In this document: positions 42,091-49,500 of the stretch, in pieces | Layout: each line of letters opens with the position of its first letter | Position numbering within the stretch: position 1 is the stretch's first letter | Source of the DNA: Bacteroidales bacterium UBA6192 | GTDB taxonomy: Bacteria; Bacteroidota; Bacteroidia; Bacteroidales; F082 | DNA length: 64,000 bases | Direction: 5' to 3' | NCBI GenBank assembly: GCA_002422725.1 | Contig: DITE01000020.1 | Span: forward strand, 54,097 to 118,096 | Translations under genes and position numbers: made by a program | Notes under the pieces: generated by a model | What the model saw: the letters and a program-made list of their open reading frames with translations, nothing else | Database searches by the model: none | Told to the model about the DNA's origin: nothing

Positions 42091-44385
42091 ATGACGCGGA
42101 TATCAGCATTTCTTGTCAGTCATTTATTATTGTTGCTGTTGAGCTATAGTGTAAAAGCCCAAAGTGTAGCTTTGGTTTTGGGCGGGGGTGGAGCAAAAGG
42201 TTTAAGCCATATTGGTGTCATTAAAGCTTTGGAAGAAAATCAAATTCCGATTGACTTTATCGTGGGTAACTCGATGGGAGCATTTGTTGGAGCACTTTAT
42301 GCGAGTGGTTATTCTGTTGACGAAATTGAATCATTGGTTAAAAGCAGACGTTTTAGTAACTGGGTAAAAGGGGGCATAGATGAGCAATTCAATCAAAGTT
42401 ATTTCTTTGATCCTGATGCAGGCTGGGTCAGTTTTCCGTTGGTAGCAAAACGTAATGGTTATCAAAACATTCTCCCTGCAAATATTGTGTCTCCAGTTTC
42501 GATGGATTACACACTGGTTGAATTGTTTTCGGCTTCATCACGAGTTAGCCAGAATAATTTTGATAATCTGATGATTCCATTCAGATGTATTGCAAGCGAT
42601 ATTGATTCATCAGTACTTGTTGTATTGAAGGATGGCCAGTTGAGCACATCTGTCAGGGCTTCAATAACTTTTCCGTTTTACTTCAGGCCGGTAAGAATAA
42701 ATGGTAAATTGTTATTTGACGGGGGGATGTTAGATAATTTCCCCATTGAAACCACGATAAAAGAATTTAAACCCGATTTTGTTATTGGAAGCAAAGCCGC
42801 CAGCAATTATCCTCCCGCAAATGAATCAGATATCATTTCTCAACTTCAAAGCATGCTTGTACGCCCTGCAGACTATAGTGTTCCGGAAGGGTTGGGGGTT
42901 TTAATTGAGTCGAAAATGGGTAATGCCGGGCTTCTTGATTTTGACCAGGCAGAACGCTATATCGACAGTGGTTATCAGGCCACAATCCGACAAATGGCCG
43001 TTATAAACCAACAGATAGGTCGCCGCCTGAGCCCCGATTCATTGAACATGAAAAGGTCGAAGTTCAGAAATAAGGAACAGGATCTTTTGATCGACACTTT
43101 GATAATTAAAGGTGTAAACGCAAAGCAATCAGACTATATCAGAGAAAAACTTAATCCCACTGGCAGAGAACTTGAGTTAAAGGAAATTCGCAAAAGATAT
43201 TTTGTTCTGATGGCCGACGACAAGATAAAATTTATTTTCCCCGAACTGATCTATAATCCTTCAAGAAAGGGATATGAGATGCATCTTAATGTTTTGCTTG
43301 CAGAGAAGTTTACCGGAGATTTTGGTGGCAATATTTCGTCAACTGCTCTCAACCAGGCATTTGTAGGCTTAAATTATAAATACATGGGTCGGGTTGCCGG
43401 CACAGCGCGTTTTAATGGGTACTATGGTAGGTTTTATTCTTCAGTGATGTTAAATGGACGGTTGAATTATCCCGGAAAATTTCCGTTTTTTCTTGACTTG
43501 ACAGGAACGGTAGCACGAAAGGATTTTTTTAAAAATGCAAATTACTTTTATGAGGATCCAAGTCCATCTTTTTTAATTTCTGACGAAAAGTATATTGATC
43601 TCAATATGGGACACCCGATAGGCAAAGACGGAAAGTTAAGTGTTGGAATATCAGCTGTAAACAGGGCTTTTAATTATTATCAGACAAATACATTTAGCAG
43701 AAATGATACTGCCGACGAAACCTTATTTGAATTTTTAAACCCCCACATTTCATTTGAAATAAACTCACTTAACAAGAAACAATACAGCAATGCCGGTATG
43801 AGGCTGAGTTTGGAAATGAAATACTTTAACGGCACCGAGAAAAACCGTGCCGGATCGTCAAACCCAAAGAGTGAAGAGTTTGTTCGCTATATCAATTATT
43901 ATTTGCTTCGCTTGATTTACGACAATTACTTTGCGAGATCAGGGAAGACAACTTTTGGGTTTTATGCGGAAATAAGCCACTCTGATCAACCTTTGAACTG
44001 GAATTATACGGCATCTTCACTTTCAGCGCCTTCATTTGATCCTGTGCCTGAAATGCCAACATTGTATCTTGACCGTTACAAATCTTTTGCCTATCTGGCA
44101 GGTGGATTAAAAGTAATCTATTCAATCAATAAAACTGTGGACTTTCGTATTGAATCTTATATGTTTCAGCCATATAAACGATTGTTGAATCCCGGACCTA
44201 ATCTTCAGCCAACTTTAAGCAAAGCCTTTACTGATCCTTCTTTCATCGCTTCATCATCTGTTGTGTATCACAGCCCTCTGGGCCCGGTGAGTTTATCCGC
44301 AAACTATTATGAACGTGATGGTAACAAGCTTAGGGTTATGCTCAATATTGGATATCTCATTTTTAACCGCTCCATGTTTGATTAG
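42091..44385 (+). CDS. Patatin-like phospholipase fused to outer-membrane beta-barrel
   Basis: 764 aa from the ATG at 42091 (MTRISAFLVSHLLLLLLSYSVKA signal; a 9-residue extension is open). Patatin domain residues ~25-330: oxyanion loop GGGGAKG, nucleophile elbow GNSMG and catalytic Asp in LLFDGGMLDNFP. A POTRA-like segment (LIIKGVNAKQSDYIREKL) is followed by a BamA/Omp85-like barrel (~400-764) ending GNKLRVMLNIGYLIFNRSMF with terminal aromatic strands. The architecture is that of PlpD-type (type Vd) proteins, but the patatin domain may stay anchored. Expected activity is phospholipase A. Possible -7 box TAAATTCG at 42053-42060. Confidence 0.88.
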   Translation: MTRISAFLVSHLLLLLLSYSVKAQSVALVLGGGGAKGLSHIGVIKALEENQIPIDFIVGNSMGAFVGALYASGYSVDEIESLVKSRRFSNWVKGGIDEQFNQSYFFDPDAGWVSFPLVAKRNGYQNILPANIVSPVSMDYTLVELFSASSRVSQNNFDNLMIPFRCIASDIDSSVLVVLKDGQLSTSVRASITFPFYFRPVRINGKLLFDGGMLDNFPIETTIKEFKPDFVIGSKAASNYPPANESDIISQLQSMLVRPADYSVPEGLGVLIESKMGNAGLLDFDQAERYIDSGYQATIRQMAVINQQIGRRLSPDSLNMKRSKFRNKEQDLLIDTLIIKGVNAKQSDYIREKLNPTGRELELKEIRKRYFVLMADDKIKFIFPELIYNPSRKGYEMHLNVLLAEKFTGDFGGNISSTALNQAFVGLNYKYMGRVAGTARFNGYYGRFYSSVMLNGRLNYPGKFPFFLDLTGTVARKDFFKNANYFYEDPSPSFLISDEKYIDLNMGHPIGKDGKLSVGISAVNRAFNYYQTNTFSRNDTADETLFEFLNPHISFEINSLNKKQYSNAGMRLSLEMKYFNGTEKNRAGSSNPKSEEFVRYINYYLLRLIYDNYFARSGKTTFGFYAEISHSDQPLNWNYTASSLSAPSFDPVPEMPTLYLDRYKSFAYLAGGLKVIYSINKTVDFRIESYMFQPYKRLLNPGPNLQPTLSKAFTDPSFIASSSVVYHSPLGPVSLSANYYERDGNKLRVMLNIGYLIFNRSMFD

Positions 44386-44676
44386 TATTTATTGTTGGAT
44401 TTTAGTTGCTATGATTCCGGACATAGCCTCTTCTTGAATGATGACATAGATAAATCGTTCATCGATATTCATCCGGCTGAAAATTTCTTTAATCAAAGTG
44501 CAAATTATGCATGCAATCTTAGCTTAGTGGGGAATGAAAATGAATTTACCCACAAATCATTTCAAGGAAAAAATTCTTTGACGTAAATAATTTCTATTTT
44601 TGCAGTCCTAAAATGAACCCATATCTGAAAATTGTTTGTTAGGACAATTGAATGATAACACCTAATTATATTATTG
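44386..44676. other. Intergenic region upstream of the DUF349 gene
   Basis: 291 bases. Contains a -7 box TATTTTTG at 44595-44602 with an expected start near 44609, and a 7-bp inverted repeat GTCCTAA (44605-44611) / TTAGGAC (44639-44645) that would lie at the 5' end of the leader. A 64-codon frame at 44392-44586 has no recognisable features and is not called. Confidence 0.5.
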
Positions 44677-46821
44677 ATGAATAACGAAGACCAACTTAAT
44701 CAGAATCCTGAAGCCATTGTTGCTCAGGAGGAGAATTCTATCGAATCGAATGCTTTGATAAATACTCAGTCGGAAATAAACGACAAAGTAGAATTTCCTG
44801 AAAAAACGATCCCTGCAGCAGTTATAACTGCTGAAGAAAAGAATCTGCTAATAGGCTTAATTCAACCAGATCAGCCAATTGTTGTTGAAACTCCTGAGGA
44901 AGTAGTTACTCAGAAGATTGAAATTTTGCCGGTTGTTGATGCTAAATCGGATTCAATTACTCCAGTTCAGGACAGCGTTGACAACGAAACCGTTGTTAGT
45001 AAAACCATTATAAGTATAGAGGAGCGGAAGCAAGTCATAGGCATGATTGGTTCTGATCAAATGATCGAAGAAGCTGAACATGAAGATGATGATGAAAGTG
45101 AGTCACATCCGTTTGAATTTGAAAACCTGAATAAACTTCAATTGGTTGAATTACTTGAAGAAACAGTTCTGGATGCTGATGTTGCTGTGATCAAGGCAAA
45201 AGTTGCAGCCATTAAAGTCAGGTTTCTCAAATTGAACAAGGATGATATTGATGCGGAATTGGAGAAGTTTATTCTTGATGGAGGTAACAAAGAAGAATAT
45301 TCGCATACTGACGAGCCGCTCGAAATAAGGTTTAAAGCAGCGTTTAACAAGTATAAAGAAAATAAGGCCCACCACAACGAACTGCTGGAGAGGAAAAAGG
45401 TTGAAAATCTTCGTGAAAAATCCGCCTTACTTGACGAATTGAAGATGCTTATTTCTTCAGAAGAAACCTTGAAGAAAACATATGATGAGTTCAAAATTCT
45501 TCAGGATAAGTGGAAAAGTATTGGGCAGGTACCGGCGGGAGAAATCACTAATCTTTGGAATAATTACCATTTTCTGGTTGAAAAGTTCTTCGATAAAGTT
45601 AAAATTAACAAGGAGCTGAGAGACCTGGATTTAAAGAAGAATCTCGAAGCAAAAATCGAACTTTGCGAGAGGGCCGAAGAGTTATTGTTGGAACCTTCGG
45701 TGATAAAGTCGTTTAAGATGTTGCAGAAATTCCACGATGACTGGAAAGAAATCGGACCCGTACCTCAGGATAAGAAAGATGAGATATGGGAACGGTTTAA
45801 GAATGCAACGGATAAAATCAATTTAATCAGGCGCGAGCATTATAGTAAGATACAAGAGGAACAGCAACACCATTATGAAGCGAAGATTGCTTTGTGTGAA
45901 AAAATGGAAGAGATTGCAGCTGAATCATCTGAGGGCATAAGTGACTGGAATGCCAAGTCTGATCAGGTAAGCGAGTTGTTCAAAGTTTGGAGATCTGTTG
46001 GTCAGGCACCAAAAAAACTCAACGATGACATCTGGAACAGGTTTAAAACGTCCATGGATGTTTTCTTCGATAACAAGAAAGAGTTTTTTGGGAAAATTAA
46101 AGATCAGCAGCTTGAAAATTATAATCTCAAACTTGATCTTTGTGCTCAGGCAGAAGCACTTAAAGATAGTGATGAATGGCGTAAAGCTACTGATCAGTTT
46201 AAAATGTTGCAGGAAGAATGGAAAAAAATTGGTCCTGTTCCAAGAAAGAATTCCGAAAAGGTTTGGAAACGATTCAGGTCAGCCTGTGACACTTTCTTTT
46301 CGCGTAAATCGGAATTTTTCAATAGTATTCGCGATGTTGAATCTGATAATCTGAAGCTCAAAAAGGATTTGATCACAATGATTCAGGATTTTACCATATC
46401 AAAGGAAAAGCAGACTAATCTCGACGCACTGAAAACTTTTCAAAGGCAATGGATGGAAATTGGCCATGTTCCGATGAAAGTTAAGGACCAGTTACAAGTT
46501 CAATATCGAAAAGCCATTGACTCTTTGTTTGAGAAAATGAAACTTACCGAACTGGAAATGACTGCTACTGAGTACAAAGGGATGATTGAGGGCATGCGCG
46601 ATGAACCCGAATCACAGGAAAGAATTCGTCGCGAGAGGTTTATGTTGACAAACAAAGTTGCTAAACTTCGCGAAGAAATCAATCTTTGGGAAAACAACAT
46701 AGGATTTTTTGCCAGCAGTAAAAATGCCGATCTCATGAAAGCTGAGTATGAGAAGAAAATCAATAAGGCTAAAGTTGATCTGAAAGTGCTGGAAGCAAAA
46801 ATTAAGATCTTAAAGGATTAG
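44677..46821 (+). CDS. DUF349 repeat protein
   Basis: 714 aa from the ATG at 44677 (a TTG at 44674 is in frame). The acidic N-terminal ~150 residues include a short duplicated motif (ITAEEKNLLIGLIQPDQ and ISIEERKQVIGMIGSDQ). Then come five DUF349 units of about 70-75 residues, each with the pattern W..IG.(V/A)P....... W..F: DKWKSIGQVP, DDWKEIGPVP, KVWRSVGQAP, EEWKKIGPVP and RQWMEIGHVP. A coiled-coil C-terminus (TNKVAKLREEINLWENNIGFF) ends the protein. Cytoplasmic and mostly helical; the biochemical function of the family is not established. Followed by a terminator. Confidence 0.88.
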   Translation: MNNEDQLNQNPEAIVAQEENSIESNALINTQSEINDKVEFPEKTIPAAVITAEEKNLLIGLIQPDQPIVVETPEEVVTQKIEILPVVDAKSDSITPVQDSVDNETVVSKTIISIEERKQVIGMIGSDQMIEEAEHEDDDESESHPFEFENLNKLQLVELLEETVLDADVAVIKAKVAAIKVRFLKLNKDDIDAELEKFILDGGNKEEYSHTDEPLEIRFKAAFNKYKENKAHHNELLERKKVENLREKSALLDELKMLISSEETLKKTYDEFKILQDKWKSIGQVPAGEITNLWNNYHFLVEKFFDKVKINKELRDLDLKKNLEAKIELCERAEELLLEPSVIKSFKMLQKFHDDWKEIGPVPQDKKDEIWERFKNATDKINLIRREHYSKIQEEQQHHYEAKIALCEKMEEIAAESSEGISDWNAKSDQVSELFKVWRSVGQAPKKLNDDIWNRFKTSMDVFFDNKKEFFGKIKDQQLENYNLKLDLCAQAEALKDSDEWRKATDQFKMLQEEWKKIGPVPRKNSEKVWKRFRSACDTFFSRKSEFFNSIRDVESDNLKLKKDLITMIQDFTISKEKQTNLDALKTFQRQWMEIGHVPMKVKDQLQVQYRKAIDSLFEKMKLTELEMTATEYKGMIEGMRDEPESQERIRRERFMLTNKVAKLREEINLWENNIGFFASSKNADLMKAEYEKKINKAKVDLKVLEAKIKILKD

Positions 46822-46846
46822 CTGCAGCATTGCTGTAAAAGCTCAT

Positions 46847-46884
46847 GAGGCCGGATGAATTTTGTTCTTTCCGGCCTCTTTTTT
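46847..46884 (+). terminator. Terminator after the DUF349 gene
   Basis: GAGGCCGG / CCGGCCTC 8-bp stem with a 16-nt loop, followed by six T, 25 nt after the stop codon and just before the convergent lipoprotein gene. Confidence 0.85.
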
Positions 46885-46889
46885 GTACC

Positions 46890-47582
46890 TTAAAACTCAG
46901 CTGAAGGCAAAACATCCGACTCAAGCAGTGACCAGGTGATGTTTCCCTGAGCATTACGTGTTGACATTTTAACCAGACCAACCTCTCTTGCAAACCAGAA
47001 CTCAAGAAACAAGGTGTCAGGTGCTGGTTGATAATCCTTTACCGATGTATGGAAAACATTGTTATAAATTATTCCGTTAAGTGTCAACTGCTCAATCATC
47101 GGGAGATTCATATAATTTCCTTCTTGAAATCCCAGTAGTTGAATTTCATTCACGGGATATCGAGGTGCTAATATTGTATAATATCGGTTGTTGCTCAAAT
47201 ATAACCTGCAATTTTCGTAAAGTGTCTGGGTGGTAGAGTTTTGCGAACCAGCTGTAATTTCTGTGCGTTGAATTCCTGTTCCATTAATATTAAAATACTG
47301 ATTGATAGCGCGGTAGTTGTACTCATCTGTCCCGTCAGGTAATAGGTGATATCTGGTTTCACTTGAGTTCCAAATAATACTTAGTGTATCTTTTTCAAGC
47401 GTTAAATCATTTTGATAAATCCATCTGCTGGCTGTGTCAAACACAGTGTACTTTTTAAACTCTTCAGATATATCATTAAAAACCAATGGTATAAACTCAT
47501 CTTTTGTGTTGCAGGAAACTGTTGAAAAAATGAGAATGAATAGCCAAATCTGAATAAGCTTTTTTGTTTGAACGCAATACAT
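46890..47582 (-). CDS. Lipoprotein of unknown function
   Basis: 230 aa. Type II signal: IQIWLFILIFSTVSC, with the lipobox Cys at residue 24, followed by Asn-Thr-Lys. The rest is beta-rich (KDTLSIIWNSSETRYHLLPDGTDEYNYRAINQYFNI, APDTLFLEFWFAREVGLVKM) and reminiscent of exported lipoproteins that bind a ligand in a beta barrel or sandwich, but I recognise no family. It lies 81 nt downstream of the deformylase-like gene, same strand, possibly co-transcribed. Confidence 0.7.
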   Translation of the reverse strand: MYCVQTKKLIQIWLFILIFSTVSCNTKDEFIPLVFNDISEEFKKYTVFDTASRWIYQNDLTLEKDTLSIIWNSSETRYHLLPDGTDEYNYRAINQYFNINGTGIQRTEITAGSQNSTTQTLYENCRLYLSNNRYYTILAPRYPVNEIQLLGFQEGNYMNLPMIEQLTLNGIIYNNVFHTSVKDYQPAPDTLFLEFWFAREVGLVKMSTRNAQGNITWSLLESDVLPSAEF

Positions 47583-47663
47583 GATCTCTGATATTTATTG
47601 GAATTCGTGATGCAAATTTACACATTGGATATGATGGGCAGAATGATAGAGGTTAATTTAATA

Positions 47664-48248
47664 TCACTTTCTTTCATATATATAATCAATAAACAAAACA
47701 CCGTTAAGATGATCAATTTCATGTTGAAAGATTCTGGCAGTGAATCCGTTTACTGTTTCTTTTCTTTTTTTTCCGTGGATATCCCGATAACGGACTTCTA
47801 TTGACCAGGGTCGCTCAACGGTGTCGCGTATTACAGGTATGGATAAACATCCCTCAATTCGCCTCCACAATGAATCAGAACTGCTTCTGATTTCCGGGTA
47901 GATCACGGTTTCAAATGGTTCACCTTCTTTGTCAAATCTTTGAACAAGAATGACCTGATAACCAATGCCTACCTGGGGTGCAGCAATGCCAACTCCTTTA
48001 TTTGCAGGATCAAGAACTGTCTGCAACATCCTCTCTGATAATTTTGAGATTATCGGATCCTTAATCTTTCTGACTTTTCTGGCTTTTGATCTAAGCAGCA
48101 GCGAGTCTGACTTGTCCGTGATTTGCGTTATCCTCATCCTGTCCGACGACTTTCCACTTTCGATCATATCGCGTTCATGCTGACCGAATCTTTGAGCCTG
48201 AGCCGCCACAAAACCCATGCAAAGAATGAAGGTGAGAACTTTATTCAT
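47664..48248 (-). CDS. Peptide deformylase with an export signal peptide
   Basis: 194 aa. All three deformylase motifs are intact: GVGIAAPQVG (motif 1), EGCLSIP (motif 2, metal Cys) and FQHEIDHLNGVLF (motif 3, two metal His and the catalytic Glu). Unlike cytoplasmic Def, the protein begins MNKVLTFILCMGFVAAQAQ, a good Sec signal peptide with cleavage after AQA, then a ~40-residue linker before the catalytic core (ARKVRKIKDPIISKLSERM). It should therefore work in the periplasm or envelope, where formyl-Met peptides are not normally made, so its substrate is unclear. ATG at 48248, -7 box TAATTTTG at 48268-48275. Confidence 0.87.
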   Translation of the reverse strand: MNKVLTFILCMGFVAAQAQRFGQHERDMIESGKSSDRMRITQITDKSDSLLLRSKARKVRKIKDPIISKLSERMLQTVLDPANKGVGIAAPQVGIGYQVILVQRFDKEGEPFETVIYPEIRSSSDSLWRRIEGCLSIPVIRDTVERPWSIEVRYRDIHGKKRKETVNGFTARIFQHEIDHLNGVLFIDYIYERK

Positions 48249-48267
48249 AATTCTTTTGAATTCTATA

Positions 48268-48275
48268 CAAAATTA
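48268..48275 (-). promoter_or_regulatory. -7 box of the exported deformylase gene
   Basis: TAATTTTG on the minus strand, matching TAnnTTTG; the start would be near 48261. No clear -33 box. Confidence 0.45.
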
Positions 48276-48314
48276 GCTTATTTTTATAGACTAATTTTAG
48301 TACACCTGTACTCA

Positions 48315-48332
48315 TTATCGGATATCCGATAA
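48315..48332. promoter_or_regulatory. 18-bp perfect palindrome between divergent deformylase and aroC genes
   Basis: TTATCGGATATCCGATAA. It lies 67 nt upstream of the deformylase start and 64 nt upstream of the aroC start, almost central. A second small inverted repeat AGTAC-ACCT-GTACT (48299-48312) lies beside it. Candidate operator; could also be fortuitous. Confidence 0.4.
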
Positions 48333-48396
48333 ACCGCGTTAATTTGGAATTATGCGCAGTAGATGAGAAGGGAGAATTCTAATCTGGAAATATTGT

Positions 48397-49476
48397 ATGG
48401 CATCTAACAGCTTTGGGGAGATATTCAGGCTGACCACATTTGGTGAGTCACATGGTGTTGCGATTGGTGGTATTATTGATGGCTGCCCCCCCGGTCTATT
48501 ATTGAATCAAGATTTTATTCAGGCTGAGCTCGACCGTCGTCGACCCGGACAAAACGAGTTGACAAGTCAACGTAATGAATATGATCGTGTTGAATTTCTT
48601 TCAGGTGTTTTTGAAAATTTAACTACAGGTGCTCCAATTGCATTTCTGGTCACGAACAAAGATCACAGACCTGATGATTACGCGCACCTCAAAGACCTTT
48701 ACAGGCCCTCACATGCTGATTTTGTGTATCATCAGAAATATGGTGTAAGGGATTACCGGGGTGGGGGCCGCTCGTCGGCCCGCGAAACATTGTCGAGGGT
48801 TGTTGCTGGTGCAGTAGCAAAGCTTTTCCTTCGTCAAAATGGCATCTCCATCATTGCATTTGTAAAATCAATCGGGCAGCTTTCGATGGATATTATTGAT
48901 TATAATATCGATCCGACTACTGTTGAAGCATCAGCCGTTCGCTGCCCAGATCCTTTGTTAACCGATTCAATGCAGAAACTGATTGTTGAAACGAAAAATG
49001 CCGGTGATACGCTGGGTGGTGAGATATCCTGCATAATCCGGGGAGTTCCGGCTGGATTGGGCGAACCTGTGTTTGATAAGCTGCATGCTGATCTGGGTAA
49101 AGCAATGCTGAGTATCAATGCGGTGAAGGGCTTTGAGATTGGAAGTGGCTTCAAAGGTGCACGAATGAAAGGTTCCGAGCACAATGATCAGTTTGTCCAA
49201 CAGGAAGGCAAGATCGTTACACTCACCAATCATTCTGGCGGAATTCAGGGAGGCATTTCCAATGGCGAGGCGATATATTTTAACGTAGGCTTTAAGCCGA
49301 TTGCTACTTTGATGATGGATCAGCTCTCTGTTGACAAAGAGGGAAATGAAACCATTGTAAAGGGTAAAGGGCGACATGATGTTTGCGTTGTGCCGAGGGC
49401 GGTTCCGATTGTTGAGGCCATGGCAGCACTGGTTATCATTGACCATATGTTGCGCAGGCAGGCATATATTTTTTAA
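48397..49476 (+). CDS. aroC: Chorismate synthase
   Basis: 359 aa. Converts EPSP to chorismate with reduced FMN, the last step of the shikimate pathway. The signatures GESHGVAIGGIIDGCPPG, YRPSHADFVYHQKYG, RGGGRSSARETLSRVVAGA, SGGIQGGISNGEAI and the C-terminal GRHDVCVVPRAVPIVEAM are intact. ATG at 48397. No other aro genes nearby; the following AsmA-like gene begins 24 nt later and may be co-transcribed. Confidence 0.98.
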   Translation: MASNSFGEIFRLTTFGESHGVAIGGIIDGCPPGLLLNQDFIQAELDRRRPGQNELTSQRNEYDRVEFLSGVFENLTTGAPIAFLVTNKDHRPDDYAHLKDLYRPSHADFVYHQKYGVRDYRGGGRSSARETLSRVVAGAVAKLFLRQNGISIIAFVKSIGQLSMDIIDYNIDPTTVEASAVRCPDPLLTDSMQKLIVETKNAGDTLGGEISCIIRGVPAGLGEPVFDKLHADLGKAMLSINAVKGFEIGSGFKGARMKGSEHNDQFVQQEGKIVTLTNHSGGIQGGISNGEAIYFNVGFKPIATLMMDQLSVDKEGNETIVKGKGRHDVCVVPRAVPIVEAMAALVIIDHMLRRQAYIF

Positions 49477-49500
49477 CAGATAATTAAATCGTTATTGAAA

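Noticed and set aside
44392..44586. 64-codon plus-strand frame between the patatin and DUF349 genes
   Set aside because: No signal, motif or start context; it ends before the promoter of the next gene and looks like a chance frame.
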